A DNA stretch of 64,000 bases from Dendrophyllia cribrosa (lineage: Eukaryota; Cnidaria; Anthozoa; Scleractinia; Dendrophylliidae), in contig JAJLRJ010000004.1 in assembly GCA_024195265.1 (NCBI GenBank), forward strand, positions 4,396,659-4,460,658, in the 5' to 3' direction. The notes under the pieces are model-generated. The model did not search any database. It was given only the letters and a program-made list of their open reading frames with translations, and was not told where the DNA came from. Numbering within the stretch: position 1 is the first letter of the stretch; each line of letters starts with the position of its first letter. Position numbers and translations under genes: made by a program. Below, one piece after another: positions 13,563 through 24,419 of the stretch.

Positions 13563-15252
13563 AGCCGTGTACACTATACCTAATTTTTTTCGATACTGTA
13601 TTCAAAATGGCATCGAGAATAGACTTTGGCAAATAGTAATTCACCCGATCTTAGAATTTCCCATTCTGCTATATTGGTTCAATTAAAATCTCTAAGAAAA
13701 TAGTTGACGATTTTGAGGCCACGCTATCTGCTACAGTTTTTCCATTGTTGCCCCCCCCCCCCCCCCCCCCTCCCCCTCCCCCTCCCCATGATAATTTAAA
13801 ATTCAGTTTTTTTTATGGTAGCCTTGATCGAAGGATAAATATTATATTCATTTCGGTATATTCAAAGATTTTTGGAAAGGTCGATTTTAAAGAAATATCT
13901 AAAAATATATGATGACCTTGGCTGTAATCACAAATTACCCCAATCAATCACTAACTTCGAATTTTCCGCTTGGAACCACCCATTCAATACAAACTCCACA
14001 TGTGACCGTATTTAGAAACACAATATTTAAACAAAATATTGACATTCCAATTAAAGAACCTTTCAATTAAACAATTTCGTCAACCCACAATCAAAAATAT
14101 GATTTTCCTTACCGTGATAAGCCTAAGTATGTTCGAAAAATCCGAAGATCAGTCCGTCGCTCCTTTGTAAGAATGATATTTTTTTGTTCTTGAAACGGCG
14201 GGCCTTGGTCTTCGCAAAAATTACCCTACGTACCCAGCAGGCGATTTCCTTCCATTTTAGGTTCTCCAAGGTCCACTTTATTGGCGGTCGAGCATTCTCA
14301 AAAGACGACTTCCAGTAAAAGAAATTGAAAGAATTACTTTATTATAGTGGTAGCTTTGAAGGCTTGATATTATATTCATTTCGGTATTCCAAGCTTTTTA
14401 GCAAGGTCGATAATAAAACGCTTTTCGTAGTTGTTTACACGAATTTACTATATATTGACAATTGGTTCATGCTAAGCGTGCGTATTTCGAGTTATGATGC
14501 ACGCGCGAAGTCTGGAGAGCACTAGAGAAGCCTAAAAGTTGCTCTGAGGCGCAGCAACTCTAGCTTCTTGAGTGCTCTTAATACATTACTTCCCGATGGC
14601 ATCATAACTCGATATATGCACAGCTAAAAGCATGAGCAAATTGTTTTAAAACATTGCCAGTGGAATTTACGCTGCGGTTGTTGTATTCTTACAAAAATTC
14701 ACCTTGTCACCCTTTAACAACTTCACCTCTATCAGATTTTAGAAATTTTGACTGGCGAATTGATGCAGAAACATTTGTACACTTTCTATAAGAACTTCAT
14801 CGAAAGTGTTCTGAATCAGTATTTCAACTTCTTCCTTCGGTTGCTACTGCTGGAAGTTTTATCAAACAACGAAGCAAAACCGACGTTGTCAAATTTTGCT
14901 GTATATATATAATTAGAAACGATGTAGAAAAACCTCTAGACTTAAGACGTGGTCACATTTTTTTTTTGGAAAAAAAAAGGAAAATGTAAGTAACCAATGC
15001 CAGATTGTGAAACACGTACTTAAGATTGAATCGATTTTCAAACTCAAGGAGAACATGACTGTATACCCTTCCCACGACACTTACAGAGGCTGCATTTGGG
15101 TTAACAAGAACCGACCAAAGCATGGAACGTTTTAGCAAAGGCTCATTAATGGTTTCGTTTTAATAAAACGAAGAGTAATTGAAACGCTCTAAAATGCACA
15201 TTTGAATGCAGAACTTAATAGCTAAGTGCAATCTTTGGGTTGTTAGTAAAAC
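13563..15252. other. Intergenic with a poly-C tract, no gene recognised
   Basis: Contains a C-homopolymer and CCCCT run at about 13750-13790. A sequence near 14190-14300 faintly resembles the direct repeats at 40871 and 41112. No supported gene. Confidence 0.5.
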
Positions 15253-15420
15253 GCCTAACGGCGTAACGGGTAACGGCGTAACGAGAATCGGCGTAACGAG
15301 ATTTTTTTTATTTTTCATTTTATTTATTTATTTTTTTCATTTCATTGTTTGATTTCATTTATAAAATAAACAGAAGTGATCAAGGATTTAATTAGGGCAA
15401 AAAAAAATCGTATTTGGGGG
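15253..15420 (+). repeat. Dispersed repeat (ggcgtaacgag ... aagtgatcaaggattt)
   Basis: The same module is present in opposite orientation at about 25175-25310: a ctcgttacgccgt motif, an AT-rich (attt)n stretch, then aaataaacagaagtgatcaaggattt. Confidence 0.65.
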
Positions 15421-15860
15421 GGGGGGGGGGGGGGGGGGGGGGGAACTCAACAAAATTTTGTACGGGGATGCTCCGCCCCGAGGTCCAAACCCTTACCCTT
15501 TCATATACCGTTTTTGACAGAAAAGGTACCGCTTTCATATACCTTTCATTAATAATGGCACCCCTTTCAATACACCTTTCATTGAAAATGGTACCCCTTT
15601 CATGTAACCTTTACGTGCGTCTGTTTGATATATTTTTATATTTTGAAAGGCCCTTTTTATAATACTTAAGTCACAGTTTTTCCTACGTTTTTTATACTTC
15701 AACTCATGTTTTCGCTACCCTTTCCTATTCTTCGTGAAATCCCTACCCATTCATATACTTCAACTCGTGAAATCCCGTCCCTTTCATATACCTCCAGCCT
15801 CAAAAAGGTACCGCTTTCGGGCGGAGCATCCCGGTATAGCCCATTATAGGGAGTACCCCC
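15416..15860. mobile_element. Left part of a G/C-capped inverted-repeat element split by the BEL insertion
   Basis: Starts in a poly-G tract followed by aactc and ends in gagtaccccc, with further poly-C beyond the BEL element at 23144-23163. The poly-G/poly-C ends are inverted. Inside them are a second inverted pair (ggggatgctccgcccc and ggcggagcatccc) and several 'accctttcatatacc' repeats. The BEL/Pao element appears to sit in the right-hand poly-C terminus. Confidence 0.5.
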
Positions 15861-16320
15861 TGTTACCGCGAAACTTCTGAAATTTAGATTTTATTGTTTT
15901 TTTTTTTTTTTTTTTTCAGTTTTCTACGTTTCGTGTATGTCGCTTTCGCTTATTAATTAGTTGTCCTTGTTTGAAGTTTTCATTAGTTCTATTGTTTACT
16001 TTGTCTTTAGTGTTATCACGACGTCGTTAAGGTTACGTAATTTTGTCAAGTTTTGTGCATAAATTCAGTCCTGAATGTCAGCCTTTTTATCAGAATTTTT
16101 ATAGGTTTATCGTTGGCAGCATAGATTTTTTATTATAATCGTTAAGTCAGGACACCGTTAAGGTAATGTTTTGTAGTCCGTACGTTTCTTTTTGTATTTG
16201 CTTTGTTTTCTGTTTCCCGTACTTTCTTAACTTTGTATTTTTCGTTCAACTTGTACAGTACCGTCGTTGGAGTGGATTTGTAATAAACCGTAGAGCTCGA
16301 GACGCGTGACTTCGGTTACA
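15861..16320 (+). repeat. 5' LTR of the BEL/Pao element
   Basis: 460 bp beginning TGTTACCG and ending CGGTTACA, so the ends are TG...CA. It contains a poly-T tract and an AATAAA near 16282. Matches 22686-23143 throughout except for poly-T length. Confidence 0.93.
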
Positions 16321-16415
16321 GAGTACTTAACGTTCGACTTTGGTGGAAATTGGCTGCTTCGATTGGCAACAGATCAAAGGAGTTTCAAGTTGGAATACTG
16401 AATTTATCATTCACG

Positions 16416-19043
16416 ATGTCTCTGGACGTTGAGAGTCGCAACTTGAGACGGACGATCATAGCCTACCGTGGACACATTACACGGATTATCAATGAATTGG
16501 AACCGCTATTTCTGGAGCAAGTTGCTTCTGAGGAAGTCGTTGAGAGGCACGGTTCGCTGGTGAGCATATTTGAAAAACTTAAACGGTCTAGTGCCCAGTG
16601 GTATCGTTTGGTGGAGCACCCAGAAGACAGAGAGCGTTTTTCTCATGAATACGCCAAGGACGTTAGTCGGATGCAAATGTTTGAAAACAAATACAAGGAG
16701 TGGTTGAACAATGTTTACACGCCGATAAGACAAGGAGTTTATGGTCTAGGAATTGCGAACATTTCTGGGATCGATTTAAGTTCGAAAAGGCCTCTTGTAG
16801 AGTCTCCGGAAACCGATTTTGCAATTACCGAGTTCGAGGGGCGTAGTCATGTGTTGAATATGGAAATATCTAATGTGATGGAAGATGTACGTGGCGGCGA
16901 TAAGGCATCAAGTCAATTACGCCCAAGAGAAAAGAGTTCAGCCCGAGAGAGTCAATCATTAGCGCGGAATGTTGTTAAGTGTGCAATGGCTCAGCTTAAA
17001 GTGAAAAGGCTTCAAGCAGAACAGGAGATAAAGGAAAGTGAAATTGCGTTACGATTTCAAGAAGAGAGTATGCGTTTGTCAGCCGAAAAGGAACGTTTAA
17101 ACATTCGAAGCGAATTAATGTTAGCCAGGATTGACGCAGAACAGGCTGAGATTGAAGTTAAGCTGGGAGAGCAGGTTGATTATGACTCAGTTTATTCCCC
17201 AAACGCATCTGTCAGAGGTCGCGAGAATGTAAAGAAATATTTAAAAGAATTGTCGTTTTCCGCGCTCCCCAGTCAACCGAAAGTTGAAGAATACGTTAAG
17301 CCGGAAACCAAAAGGAACATTTTTCCGGAAGTGGAAGCTGATGGACCGGAAGCGAAGAATTTTTCCGGAAATGGCATGGCCCCGGAAGTAAAGAGCTTAG
17401 CCAAAGGTGCCCCGAGCCAAAGGCGTCATTATGCGAAAGATGTTCTTTACGATGAAACAACGGACAAATTTCAAATAATTATGGAACAACAGCAAAAGTC
17501 TATCGATAAGGTCGTTCTCGGGCTTGAGAAGTTGGACATGCCAAAGCGGGAATTTTTGTACTTTAATGGCGATCCTTCGAAGTACCCCAGGTTTATCAAG
17601 AATTTTGAGTTGAATGTAGAATCTGCGATAACGGATGATAACGTAAAGCTGTCTTATTTGATCCAGTACTGTACGGGTAAAGCGAAAGATGCAATTGAGA
17701 ACTGTGTTATTCTTCCTGGGCCCGAGGGATACAAAGCAGCTCGTGAAATCCTCAGAACGAACTTTGGGCAGCGACACGTTATTATGCGATCGTTCATCGA
17801 TAAAGTAGTCAAGGGACCATCGCTGAAGTCGTCAGATGGGGAGAAACTCTCTCAGCTTGCACGCGACATGCGAATCTGTCAATTGAACTCTGCGGAATTG
17901 AACTATCAGGCTGATATCAACTCTTTGGATACTCTGAAGAAGATCGTTATGCGTCTTCCCGTGCACATGCAGGCGAAATGGGCGGAGGAGTCAGGAAAGC
18001 TCTTGGAAACGGGTGTTGAACCTACCTTTTCTCATTTGACAGACTTTCTTCAAAAGAGGGCTCAGGTGGCAAACACTGAGTATGGGAAGTTAGTTGGGTC
18101 CAAGCTTGGAGAGTCAAGAGTGACAAGGAACCCTAGAAAAGTAGTAGATGATGGTACTGTGTTGGCTTTGTCTCATTTTGAAGACGATGACAGTAATCAA
18201 GCTAGTACAGCTAACGGCAAACGCTGGAGACCGAAGTTGTCAACTGATGGCCAGGCCAAATGCAAGTTTTGTGACGGGAGACATGAGCTAGAAAGGTGCT
18301 TCAAGTTCCGTGACAAACATTATACTCCAAGGAAGGACTTTGTAAGGAAACAAAATCTGTGTGAAAATTGTTTGAAGCCTAATCATGTTGCTAGGCGATG
18401 CAGGAGTCTGGGAGCTTGTTTGTTGAGTGGCTGTGGAGAAAGGCATCACTCCCTGCTTCACCCACCTGGTTCGTTGAACGTTCCCATAGCTTTAAACGAG
18501 ACTACAACAGTGCATGGTGCTTCTAAAGATCTTAACACCGGGCCGGCAGTGACTCACGAAGGTCCAGCCGAAGCAAGACCGCATCTCATCGAGGCCGGTG
18601 CAGATTGTGTGACAAATGCCAAGAAAACGAGAATTAGTTTGAGGATTGTGCCCGTACGAGTTTCTGCCAAGGGTGGACGCGAGGTGGAAACTTACGCCTT
18701 CCTTGATGATGGTTCCGACACTACCCTGTGTGCGCAACGTCTTTTGGATGAATTAGGAATCAGAGGTTCTCCAATGTCATTTTCTTTAACCACAATCAAT
18801 GCCGAAAGAACCAAACAGTCTGGAGAAGAAGTCAGCCTTACTGTGAGGGCTTTGTTGTCTGATGATTACATACAACTCGACCGTGTATGGACTGTCGACA
18901 AGTTGCCTATCTCGAAGGAAAGCATATCCAGTACGGAAGATATTCGTGATTGGCCGCATCTGCGGGGTATCAGTATACCGAAGCTTGATAAAGAGGTATC
19001 CATCTTAATAGGGAATGATGTTCCCGAGGCTCACTGTCTTTGA
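16416..19043 (+). CDS. BEL/Pao Gag and aspartic protease
   Basis: 875 aa from the first ATG at 16416; the frame is open upstream to a TTG at 16350. Particle-forming Gag followed by the processing protease. The N-terminal half is charged and helical. A DUF1759-like capsid region (FNGDPSKYPRF...) begins near residue 383. Cysteine/histidine zinc-knuckle-like clusters start at C616 (CKFC...C) and C649 (CENC...H...C). The retropepsin-like active site is DDG at 764-766 (FLDDGSDTT). The frame ends at TGA 19041-19043, inside the segment linking protease to reverse transcriptase. It overlaps the pol frame by 29 bp, which lies one base forward. The stop is preceded by CTT (CTT TGA). Confidence 0.9.
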   Translation: MSLDVESRNLRRTIIAYRGHITRIINELEPLFLEQVASEEVVERHGSLVSIFEKLKRSSAQWYRLVEHPEDRERFSHEYAKDVSRMQMFENKYKEWLNNVYTPIRQGVYGLGIANISGIDLSSKRPLVESPETDFAITEFEGRSHVLNMEISNVMEDVRGGDKASSQLRPREKSSARESQSLARNVVKCAMAQLKVKRLQAEQEIKESEIALRFQEESMRLSAEKERLNIRSELMLARIDAEQAEIEVKLGEQVDYDSVYSPNASVRGRENVKKYLKELSFSALPSQPKVEEYVKPETKRNIFPEVEADGPEAKNFSGNGMAPEVKSLAKGAPSQRRHYAKDVLYDETTDKFQIIMEQQQKSIDKVVLGLEKLDMPKREFLYFNGDPSKYPRFIKNFELNVESAITDDNVKLSYLIQYCTGKAKDAIENCVILPGPEGYKAAREILRTNFGQRHVIMRSFIDKVVKGPSLKSSDGEKLSQLARDMRICQLNSAELNYQADINSLDTLKKIVMRLPVHMQAKWAEESGKLLETGVEPTFSHLTDFLQKRAQVANTEYGKLVGSKLGESRVTRNPRKVVDDGTVLALSHFEDDDSNQASTANGKRWRPKLSTDGQAKCKFCDGRHELERCFKFRDKHYTPRKDFVRKQNLCENCLKPNHVARRCRSLGACLLSGCGERHHSLLHPPGSLNVPIALNETTTVHGASKDLNTGPAVTHEGPAEARPHLIEAGADCVTNAKKTRISLRIVPVRVSAKGGREVETYAFLDDGSDTTLCAQRLLDELGIRGSPMSFSLTTINAERTKQSGEEVSLTVRALLSDDYIQLDRVWTVDKLPISKESISSTEDIRDWPHLRGISIPKLDKEVSILIGNDVPEAHCL
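19015..19043 (+). promoter_or_regulatory. Candidate +1 frameshift window between gag-pro and pol
   Basis: Gag ends CTT TGA at 19038-19043. Slipping the P-site leucine tRNA one base forward from CUU to UUU at the slow UGA stop would enter the pol frame at 19042. CUU-UGA is also the slip site of bacterial release factor 2. A small indel in this copy relative to single-frame relatives is an equally plausible explanation. Confidence 0.4.
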
Positions 19044-22000
19044 AGAGCGTCGTGGTCGCCGTAAACAGCCTTGTGCAGCGCGGACTCTACTTGGTTGGAC
19101 GCTTATTGGTCCAGTTGGTGGTACGAGCAACCCCAAGGCGAACGTCAATTTCTTGAGTAGAAGTCAAGAAACGCTGTCAGTACAAATCGAGCGAATGTAC
19201 AACGCGGAGTTCCGCGAGTCGTCTGCGTCATCAAAAGAAATGATGTCTATTGAAGATAAAAGAGCCCTAACGATTATGGAAAATACGGTTCAAATGGTCG
19301 ATGGCCATTATCAGCTCTCCCTTCCTTGGAAGTACGACAACCCGTGTCTACCAAATAACAGACCTATGGCTGAAAGAAGACTCGAGCTTCTCAAGAGACG
19401 TTTGGAAAAGGACAAAGATCTCCAGACAAAGTACAAGGACACTGTTGAAGATTACATTACGCAAGGCCATGCAAGGAGAATACCTAAAGATCATGTGCCA
19501 GGTCCTGTGTGGTATCTTCCTCACCATCCTGTAGTGCACCCACAGAAGCCTGGGAAGGTCAGAGTCGTATTCGATTGTGCAGCTGAGTTTCACAATACAT
19601 CGATCAACAAACAGCTTCTCCAAGGACCAGATTTAACCAACAATCTCGTCGGAGTACTACTTCGTTTCCGTCAAGAGCAGATAGCACTTATAGCCGATAT
19701 AGAGAAGATGTTCCATCAAGTGAGAGTCTCTCCTCAAGACACTTGCGCTCTATCATTTCTGTGGTGGCCTGGGGGCGATCTGTCTAAGAAAGCAGAAGAT
19801 CATCAGATGCTTGTGCATTTATTTGGAGCTAAATCGTCTCCCAGCTGCGCAAATTTTGCATTGAGAAAAACTGCGGAGGACAATAAAAGGGACTTCGATG
19901 TAGAAACCATCGATACGGTTAATAGGAACTTTTACGTTGATGACTGTGTTAAATCGGTCGCCACAACGGAAGAAGCGGTACGATTGGTTGAACAACTGCC
20001 ATCACTGTTGAAAAGGGGAGGCTTCCGCTTAACGAAGTGGATCAGTAATCGTCGAGAGGTCTTGGCTTCAGTTGCTGAGGAAGACCTAGCACCGTCAGTG
20101 AAGAGCCTTAACTTGGACTTGGAAGATTTACCGTTAGAACGCGCTCTTGGTATGCAATGGGACACGGAAGAAGACACCTTTGGATTTAGGACCATTCCGG
20201 ATGTTACAGCCAACACCAGAAGAGGGATTCTATCTGTCATGTCTTCTCTGTACGACCCTCTTGGTTTAGCTGCTCCAGTGATACTTCCAGCTAAGCGACT
20301 ACTTCAGAAGTTATGTAAAGAGGATCTTGGCTGGGATGACATAATCGGAGAAGACGACCTGGTGCGGTGGCAAGAATGGACAAGGGACATCATTGATCTT
20401 ACTGAAGTAACAACACCACGTTGTGTGAAACCAAGTGAGTTTGGCGAACTCAATTCCATCCAGCTCCATCATTTTTCAGATGCCTCGGAAGAAGGTTATG
20501 GGGCCGTGTCATACCTTCGCCTAACCGATGCTCTTGGCAATGTCACCTGTAGAATCCTACTGGGCAAAGCAAGAGTAGCTCCATTGAAGACAGTGACAAT
20601 ACCACGACTGGAGTTAACCACCGCCACAGTTGCTACAAAACTTCACAAACAGATCATGGAAGAACTCACTTTACCAATACACGAAGTCACATTTTGGACT
20701 GACTCTACTATTGTCTTGCAGTACATCAATAACAGTCACACCAGATTCCAGACTTTTGTTTCCAATCGACTGGCTACGATCCACGATATTTCAACCCCGT
20801 CTCAGTGGCGTCACGTTAGCTCTGAGCTGAACCCAGCAGACCATGCGTCCCGTGGTTTTAATTCCCATGAACGTACCAAACTAAAGATCTGGCTCGAAGG
20901 ACCGAAGTTTTTGTTAGAAGATGAGAGCCAGTGGCCAACTCAGCCAACACAGTTACCTGAAATTGACGAAGATGACCAGAACGTCAAAAGGTTGAAGAAA
21001 GCCCGGACGCACAGTATTACACGAGATCAAGGATTTGACTCGTTGCTTCATCGCTACTCTTCGTGGTATGGCTTGAAAAAGGCACTAGCTTGGCTGAGCC
21101 GCTTCAAGCATTATTTGCTGTATCGCACAGGCAAGATTGCAAAGGGAGACGTCGAAAGAGGAGAGCTAACTGTCCAAGAAGTTCAGAATGCTGAAGTGGG
21201 GATCATTAAATACCTGCAAAGGCTGTATTTCCCGAGAGAGCTGACTGCACTGATGGGTGAAACTCAGCAACGCAGGAATATCTCCAGAACATCAGGAAAA
21301 CGCCTGAGCGATGGTTCGTACGTCAGTCCACTGCGCAAACTCAATCCAATGATTGTTGATGGGTTGATTAGAGTTGGCGGTCGTCTTAATAATGCAGAAG
21401 ATATCAGTTATGTCATGAAACATCCAATAGTTCTTCCAAGCAGGCATCACGTAACAGACCTGATTATTCGTCATTATCATCAGATCGGCCATGTAGGAGC
21501 AAGTCAAGTTTTGGCTGCTATAAGAAGGACCTTTTGGATTTTGAAAGGTGGCTCAGCCGTTAGACGAGTGGTCACCAAATGCATCAAGTGTAGAAGATGG
21601 AACGCAAAGCCAGAATCACAAATCATGGCTCCGCTACCAGCAGTACGTGTCACGCCAGGTGATGCGCCGTTCACCGCAGTTGGTATCGATTACTTTGGAC
21701 CAATATCAGTCAAGTTGAGGAGAAGTCGAGTTAAACGATATGGATGTATTTTCACCTGCCTAACAATGCGAGCAGTGCATATTGAAGTCTCTCAAGATTT
21801 GTCGACTGATTCCTTTTTGCTGGCGTTTTCAAGATTTGTCAGCAGGCGCGGTGCACCAATCAAAGTTTACAGCGATAATGGTTCCAATTTCAAAGGAGCG
21901 GAATGTGAAGTGAAGAGAGCCCTCGAGATGTGGAATCAGCCACGCATCACAGAGAGTCTACGCAAGCGTAGTATTCAATGGTACTTTAACCCCCCACAAG

Positions 22001-22569
22001 CAAGTCACCAAGGAGGAGTCTGGGAAAGGATGATTCGCTCTGCCCGCAAGATACTGCGCGTTCTCCTTGGAAATCAGATAGTCAATGACGAGACCCTTCT
22101 CACTGTCATGGCCGAGGTGGAGAAAATCCTGAACGACCGCCCACTCACGAGAGTAAGCGAAGATCCAAAGGACTTGGAACCTTTAACGCCGAATCATCTT
22201 TTATTGTCTCACCGTAACCTATGTGTCGCACCGGGCGACTTCTCTACTGCATCCGCTGACAGGTACACAAAATGCTGGAGACAAGCACAATACCTGAGTA
22301 ACATCTTTTGGAGAAGATGGGTAGATGAGTATTTGTCGTCTCTGCAAGAAAGACAGAAGTGGATCCGCCCGCGCCGGAATGTAGCTGTTGGAGATTTGGT
22401 TCTCATAGCTGATGAGCACAGTCCACGTGGTCAGTGGCCAATGGGCATTGTCGATGAAGTCACACTGGACCGCTATGGCGTAGTACGTCGAGCCACAGTT
22501 AGAACCACCAGAGCCATTTTAAAGCGGGACATTAGAAAGCTATGCCTTCTGGAAGCAGCCGGTACTTAA
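19015..22569 (+). CDS. BEL/Pao Pol: reverse transcriptase, RNase H, integrase
   Basis: 1184 aa from the ATG at 19015, which may not be the real translation start if Pol is made by frameshifting. The reverse transcriptase active site is YVDD at 307-310. RNase H acidic residues are likely D489 (FSDAS), E533, D563 (WTDS) and D609 (PADHAS). An HHCC zinc-binding region lies around residues 805-860. The integrase core has D892 (GIDYFGP), D954 (YSDNGS) and E1004 (WER). The C-terminal region (VGDLVLI...GQWPMGIV...) matches the DUF5641-type domain of BEL/Pao integrases. All catalytic motifs look intact. Confidence 0.92.
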   Translation: MMFPRLTVFEERRGRRKQPCAARTLLGWTLIGPVGGTSNPKANVNFLSRSQETLSVQIERMYNAEFRESSASSKEMMSIEDKRALTIMENTVQMVDGHYQLSLPWKYDNPCLPNNRPMAERRLELLKRRLEKDKDLQTKYKDTVEDYITQGHARRIPKDHVPGPVWYLPHHPVVHPQKPGKVRVVFDCAAEFHNTSINKQLLQGPDLTNNLVGVLLRFRQEQIALIADIEKMFHQVRVSPQDTCALSFLWWPGGDLSKKAEDHQMLVHLFGAKSSPSCANFALRKTAEDNKRDFDVETIDTVNRNFYVDDCVKSVATTEEAVRLVEQLPSLLKRGGFRLTKWISNRREVLASVAEEDLAPSVKSLNLDLEDLPLERALGMQWDTEEDTFGFRTIPDVTANTRRGILSVMSSLYDPLGLAAPVILPAKRLLQKLCKEDLGWDDIIGEDDLVRWQEWTRDIIDLTEVTTPRCVKPSEFGELNSIQLHHFSDASEEGYGAVSYLRLTDALGNVTCRILLGKARVAPLKTVTIPRLELTTATVATKLHKQIMEELTLPIHEVTFWTDSTIVLQYINNSHTRFQTFVSNRLATIHDISTPSQWRHVSSELNPADHASRGFNSHERTKLKIWLEGPKFLLEDESQWPTQPTQLPEIDEDDQNVKRLKKARTHSITRDQGFDSLLHRYSSWYGLKKALAWLSRFKHYLLYRTGKIAKGDVERGELTVQEVQNAEVGIIKYLQRLYFPRELTALMGETQQRRNISRTSGKRLSDGSYVSPLRKLNPMIVDGLIRVGGRLNNAEDISYVMKHPIVLPSRHHVTDLIIRHYHQIGHVGASQVLAAIRRTFWILKGGSAVRRVVTKCIKCRRWNAKPESQIMAPLPAVRVTPGDAPFTAVGIDYFGPISVKLRRSRVKRYGCIFTCLTMRAVHIEVSQDLSTDSFLLAFSRFVSRRGAPIKVYSDNGSNFKGAECEVKRALEMWNQPRITESLRKRSIQWYFNPPQASHQGGVWERMIRSARKILRVLLGNQIVNDETLLTVMAEVEKILNDRPLTRVSEDPKDLEPLTPNHLLLSHRNLCVAPGDFSTASADRYTKCWRQAQYLSNIFWRRWVDEYLSSLQERQKWIRPRRNVAVGDLVLIADEHSPRGQWPMGIVDEVTLDRYGVVRRATVRTTRAILKRDIRKLCLLEAAGT

Positions 22570-22685
22570 GCTCAGGCAAGGACAATGCAACTTCCGAGGA
22601 CCTACTACACTGATTATATAAGTTTCGCTTAAGTTTTGTTAAGAAAGGCAAGGCCTGTTAGTCCAAGTGCCTTTCGAGGCCGGTA

Positions 22686-23143
22686 TGTTACCGCGAAACT
22701 TCTGAAATTTAGATTTTATTGTTTTTTTTTTTTTTTTTTCAGTTTTCTACGTTTCGTGTATGTCGCTTTCGCTTATTAATTAGTTGTCCTTGTTTGAAGT
22801 TTTCATTAGTTCTATTGTTTACTTTGTCTTTAGTGTTATCACGACGTCGTTAAGGTTACGTAATTTTGTCAAGTTTTGTGCATAAATTCAGTCCTGAATG
22901 TCAGCCTTTTTATCAGAATTTTTATAGGTTTATCGTTGGCAGCATAGATTTTTTATTATAATCGTTAAGTCAGGACACCGTTAAGGTAATGTTTTGTAGT
23001 CCGTACGTTTCTTTTTGTATTTGCTTTGTTTTCTGTTTCCCGTACTTTCTTAACTTTGTATTTTTCGTTCAACTTGTACAGTACCGTCGTTGGAGTGGAT
23101 TTGTAATAAACCGTAGAGCTCGAGACGCGTGACTTCGGTTACA
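22686..23143 (+). repeat. 3' LTR of the BEL/Pao element
   Basis: 458 bp, TG...CA ends, identical to the 5' LTR as far as I can compare, apart from a shorter poly-T tract. Only a weak purine-rich stretch (aagaaaggcaagg) lies upstream near 22642. Confidence 0.93.
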
Positions 23144-23163
23144 CCCCCCCCCCCCCCCCCCCC

Positions 23164-24419
23164 GCTAAGACATGGGGTTTTGTTTGTTAAACATGTAGTA
23201 CTGCAGTAGTTTTAACTCGCTGTTCAACTAGAGATGCACATATTTCAGTTGGTCTTCGGTTGGAAAACCTGATTCTGTGCCTGTTCCTTTGCCATTGAAA
23301 AAACATTGCAGTCATTATTGAATCTAAAAGGAAATTTCTCTCGTTGAATCTCAAATCACATAGTTTCAATTTTATCGGGTAATATTTTGTGCAGATGAAT
23401 CTCCTGCTCGAATTTTTGCCGAACTGGAATTCAATTTCCGATCAGCGCCGCAGATAGTTACTGTTGTAACTCAGTAACCTAATCAAACAGCCGACATGTT
23501 GTTGACACAGTGGCTAGTAAATTTGGTTGCTTTGTACAACTTCACTTACCAAAAGTGATTTTCAAATCTATGAAATTATCGCCTGTAATAAGGAAACTAC
23601 AATGTTTAAGATGTACTTTGGGCAACAAATTTCGCTCAGTTGAGATAGTTTCAATCCTTTCGAATTTTCTCTTTCATGTTGTTGACATCGGCTCAAAGAG
23701 AAAAAGGTCAACACGACACTTGACCTTTTCGTTTGCGCTCAGTTATCACCTACTCAAGAATTGATTTTTATTAGGAAAAAGAGCAATAAAAGTAGATTTT
23801 GTTTCCAAACAAGGAATTTTGTTTGCCACAGCAAGAAAACGGTATACGCAATAAGCTAAATTTATTTGAAATGTTTTTACTTCTGCTTGCGTGACTCGCT
23901 GTCTCAACTTTTGAAGAAAATTCATGACAATTGCCTGCGCGTTTACTTCTCTCAACGGGTGGCTTTACCCAAGCTAGTTTTTCGATAGTGTTGCAGTACG
24001 GTAACATAGCTTTCTGCTAGTATAACTTTCATTGTAAAATTCGATGTACCAGGACAAGATTTATGCCAAAGAAGTTTCCTCATTTTCAAGTGTTTACCAA
24101 AGTGCTGAAAGTAGGAATGTTCGGGCTTTCAAAATGACATGTAACTGTATTTTCTTCCAAATATTTTTACTGCAAAGAATCATCTCCATACGTTAAGGGT
24201 TCTTTTTTCTCGGCTAAAATTAATGGCGGCTGCGACCTGAACACGGCATTTTATTTTTTTGGCGGATTACTCGAAAACGAAAAGTCTTTGGAAAGTTTGA
24301 TTGTAATTTTCGTAAATAGGTCACCAAAGGGTTTCTCCTGACCAAATATGAATAAATCCGGAAATTCAGTTTTGACGGCGAGGTCTCCAACTTACAGACA
24401 GCAGCTCTTACATGTAATA
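23164..24419. other. Intergenic, nothing recognised
   Basis: Mixed sequence right of the BEL element and its poly-C flank. Short open frames overlap on both strands, with no domain, splice pattern or repeat that I can support. Confidence 0.5.

Larger units (their letters stand above)
15861..23143 (+). mobile_element. Full-length BEL/Pao LTR retrotransposon
   Basis: 7.28-kb element with two LTRs, a gag-protease frame and a pol frame. The LTRs differ visibly only in poly-T length, and neither frame has internal stops, so insertion was recent and the copy may be active. CCCCC on the left (15856-15860) and poly-C on the right fit a 5-bp target duplication. RNase H precedes integrase, and the C-terminal domain of pol matches BEL/Pao rather than Gypsy or Copia. 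The primer binding site is not obvious; a TGG at 16341, about 20 bp after the LTR, is the nearest candidate. Confidence 0.93.

Noticed and set aside
16350..16415. Gag start at 16350
   Set aside because: The codon there is TTG. The first ATG in the frame is at 16416, which I used instead.
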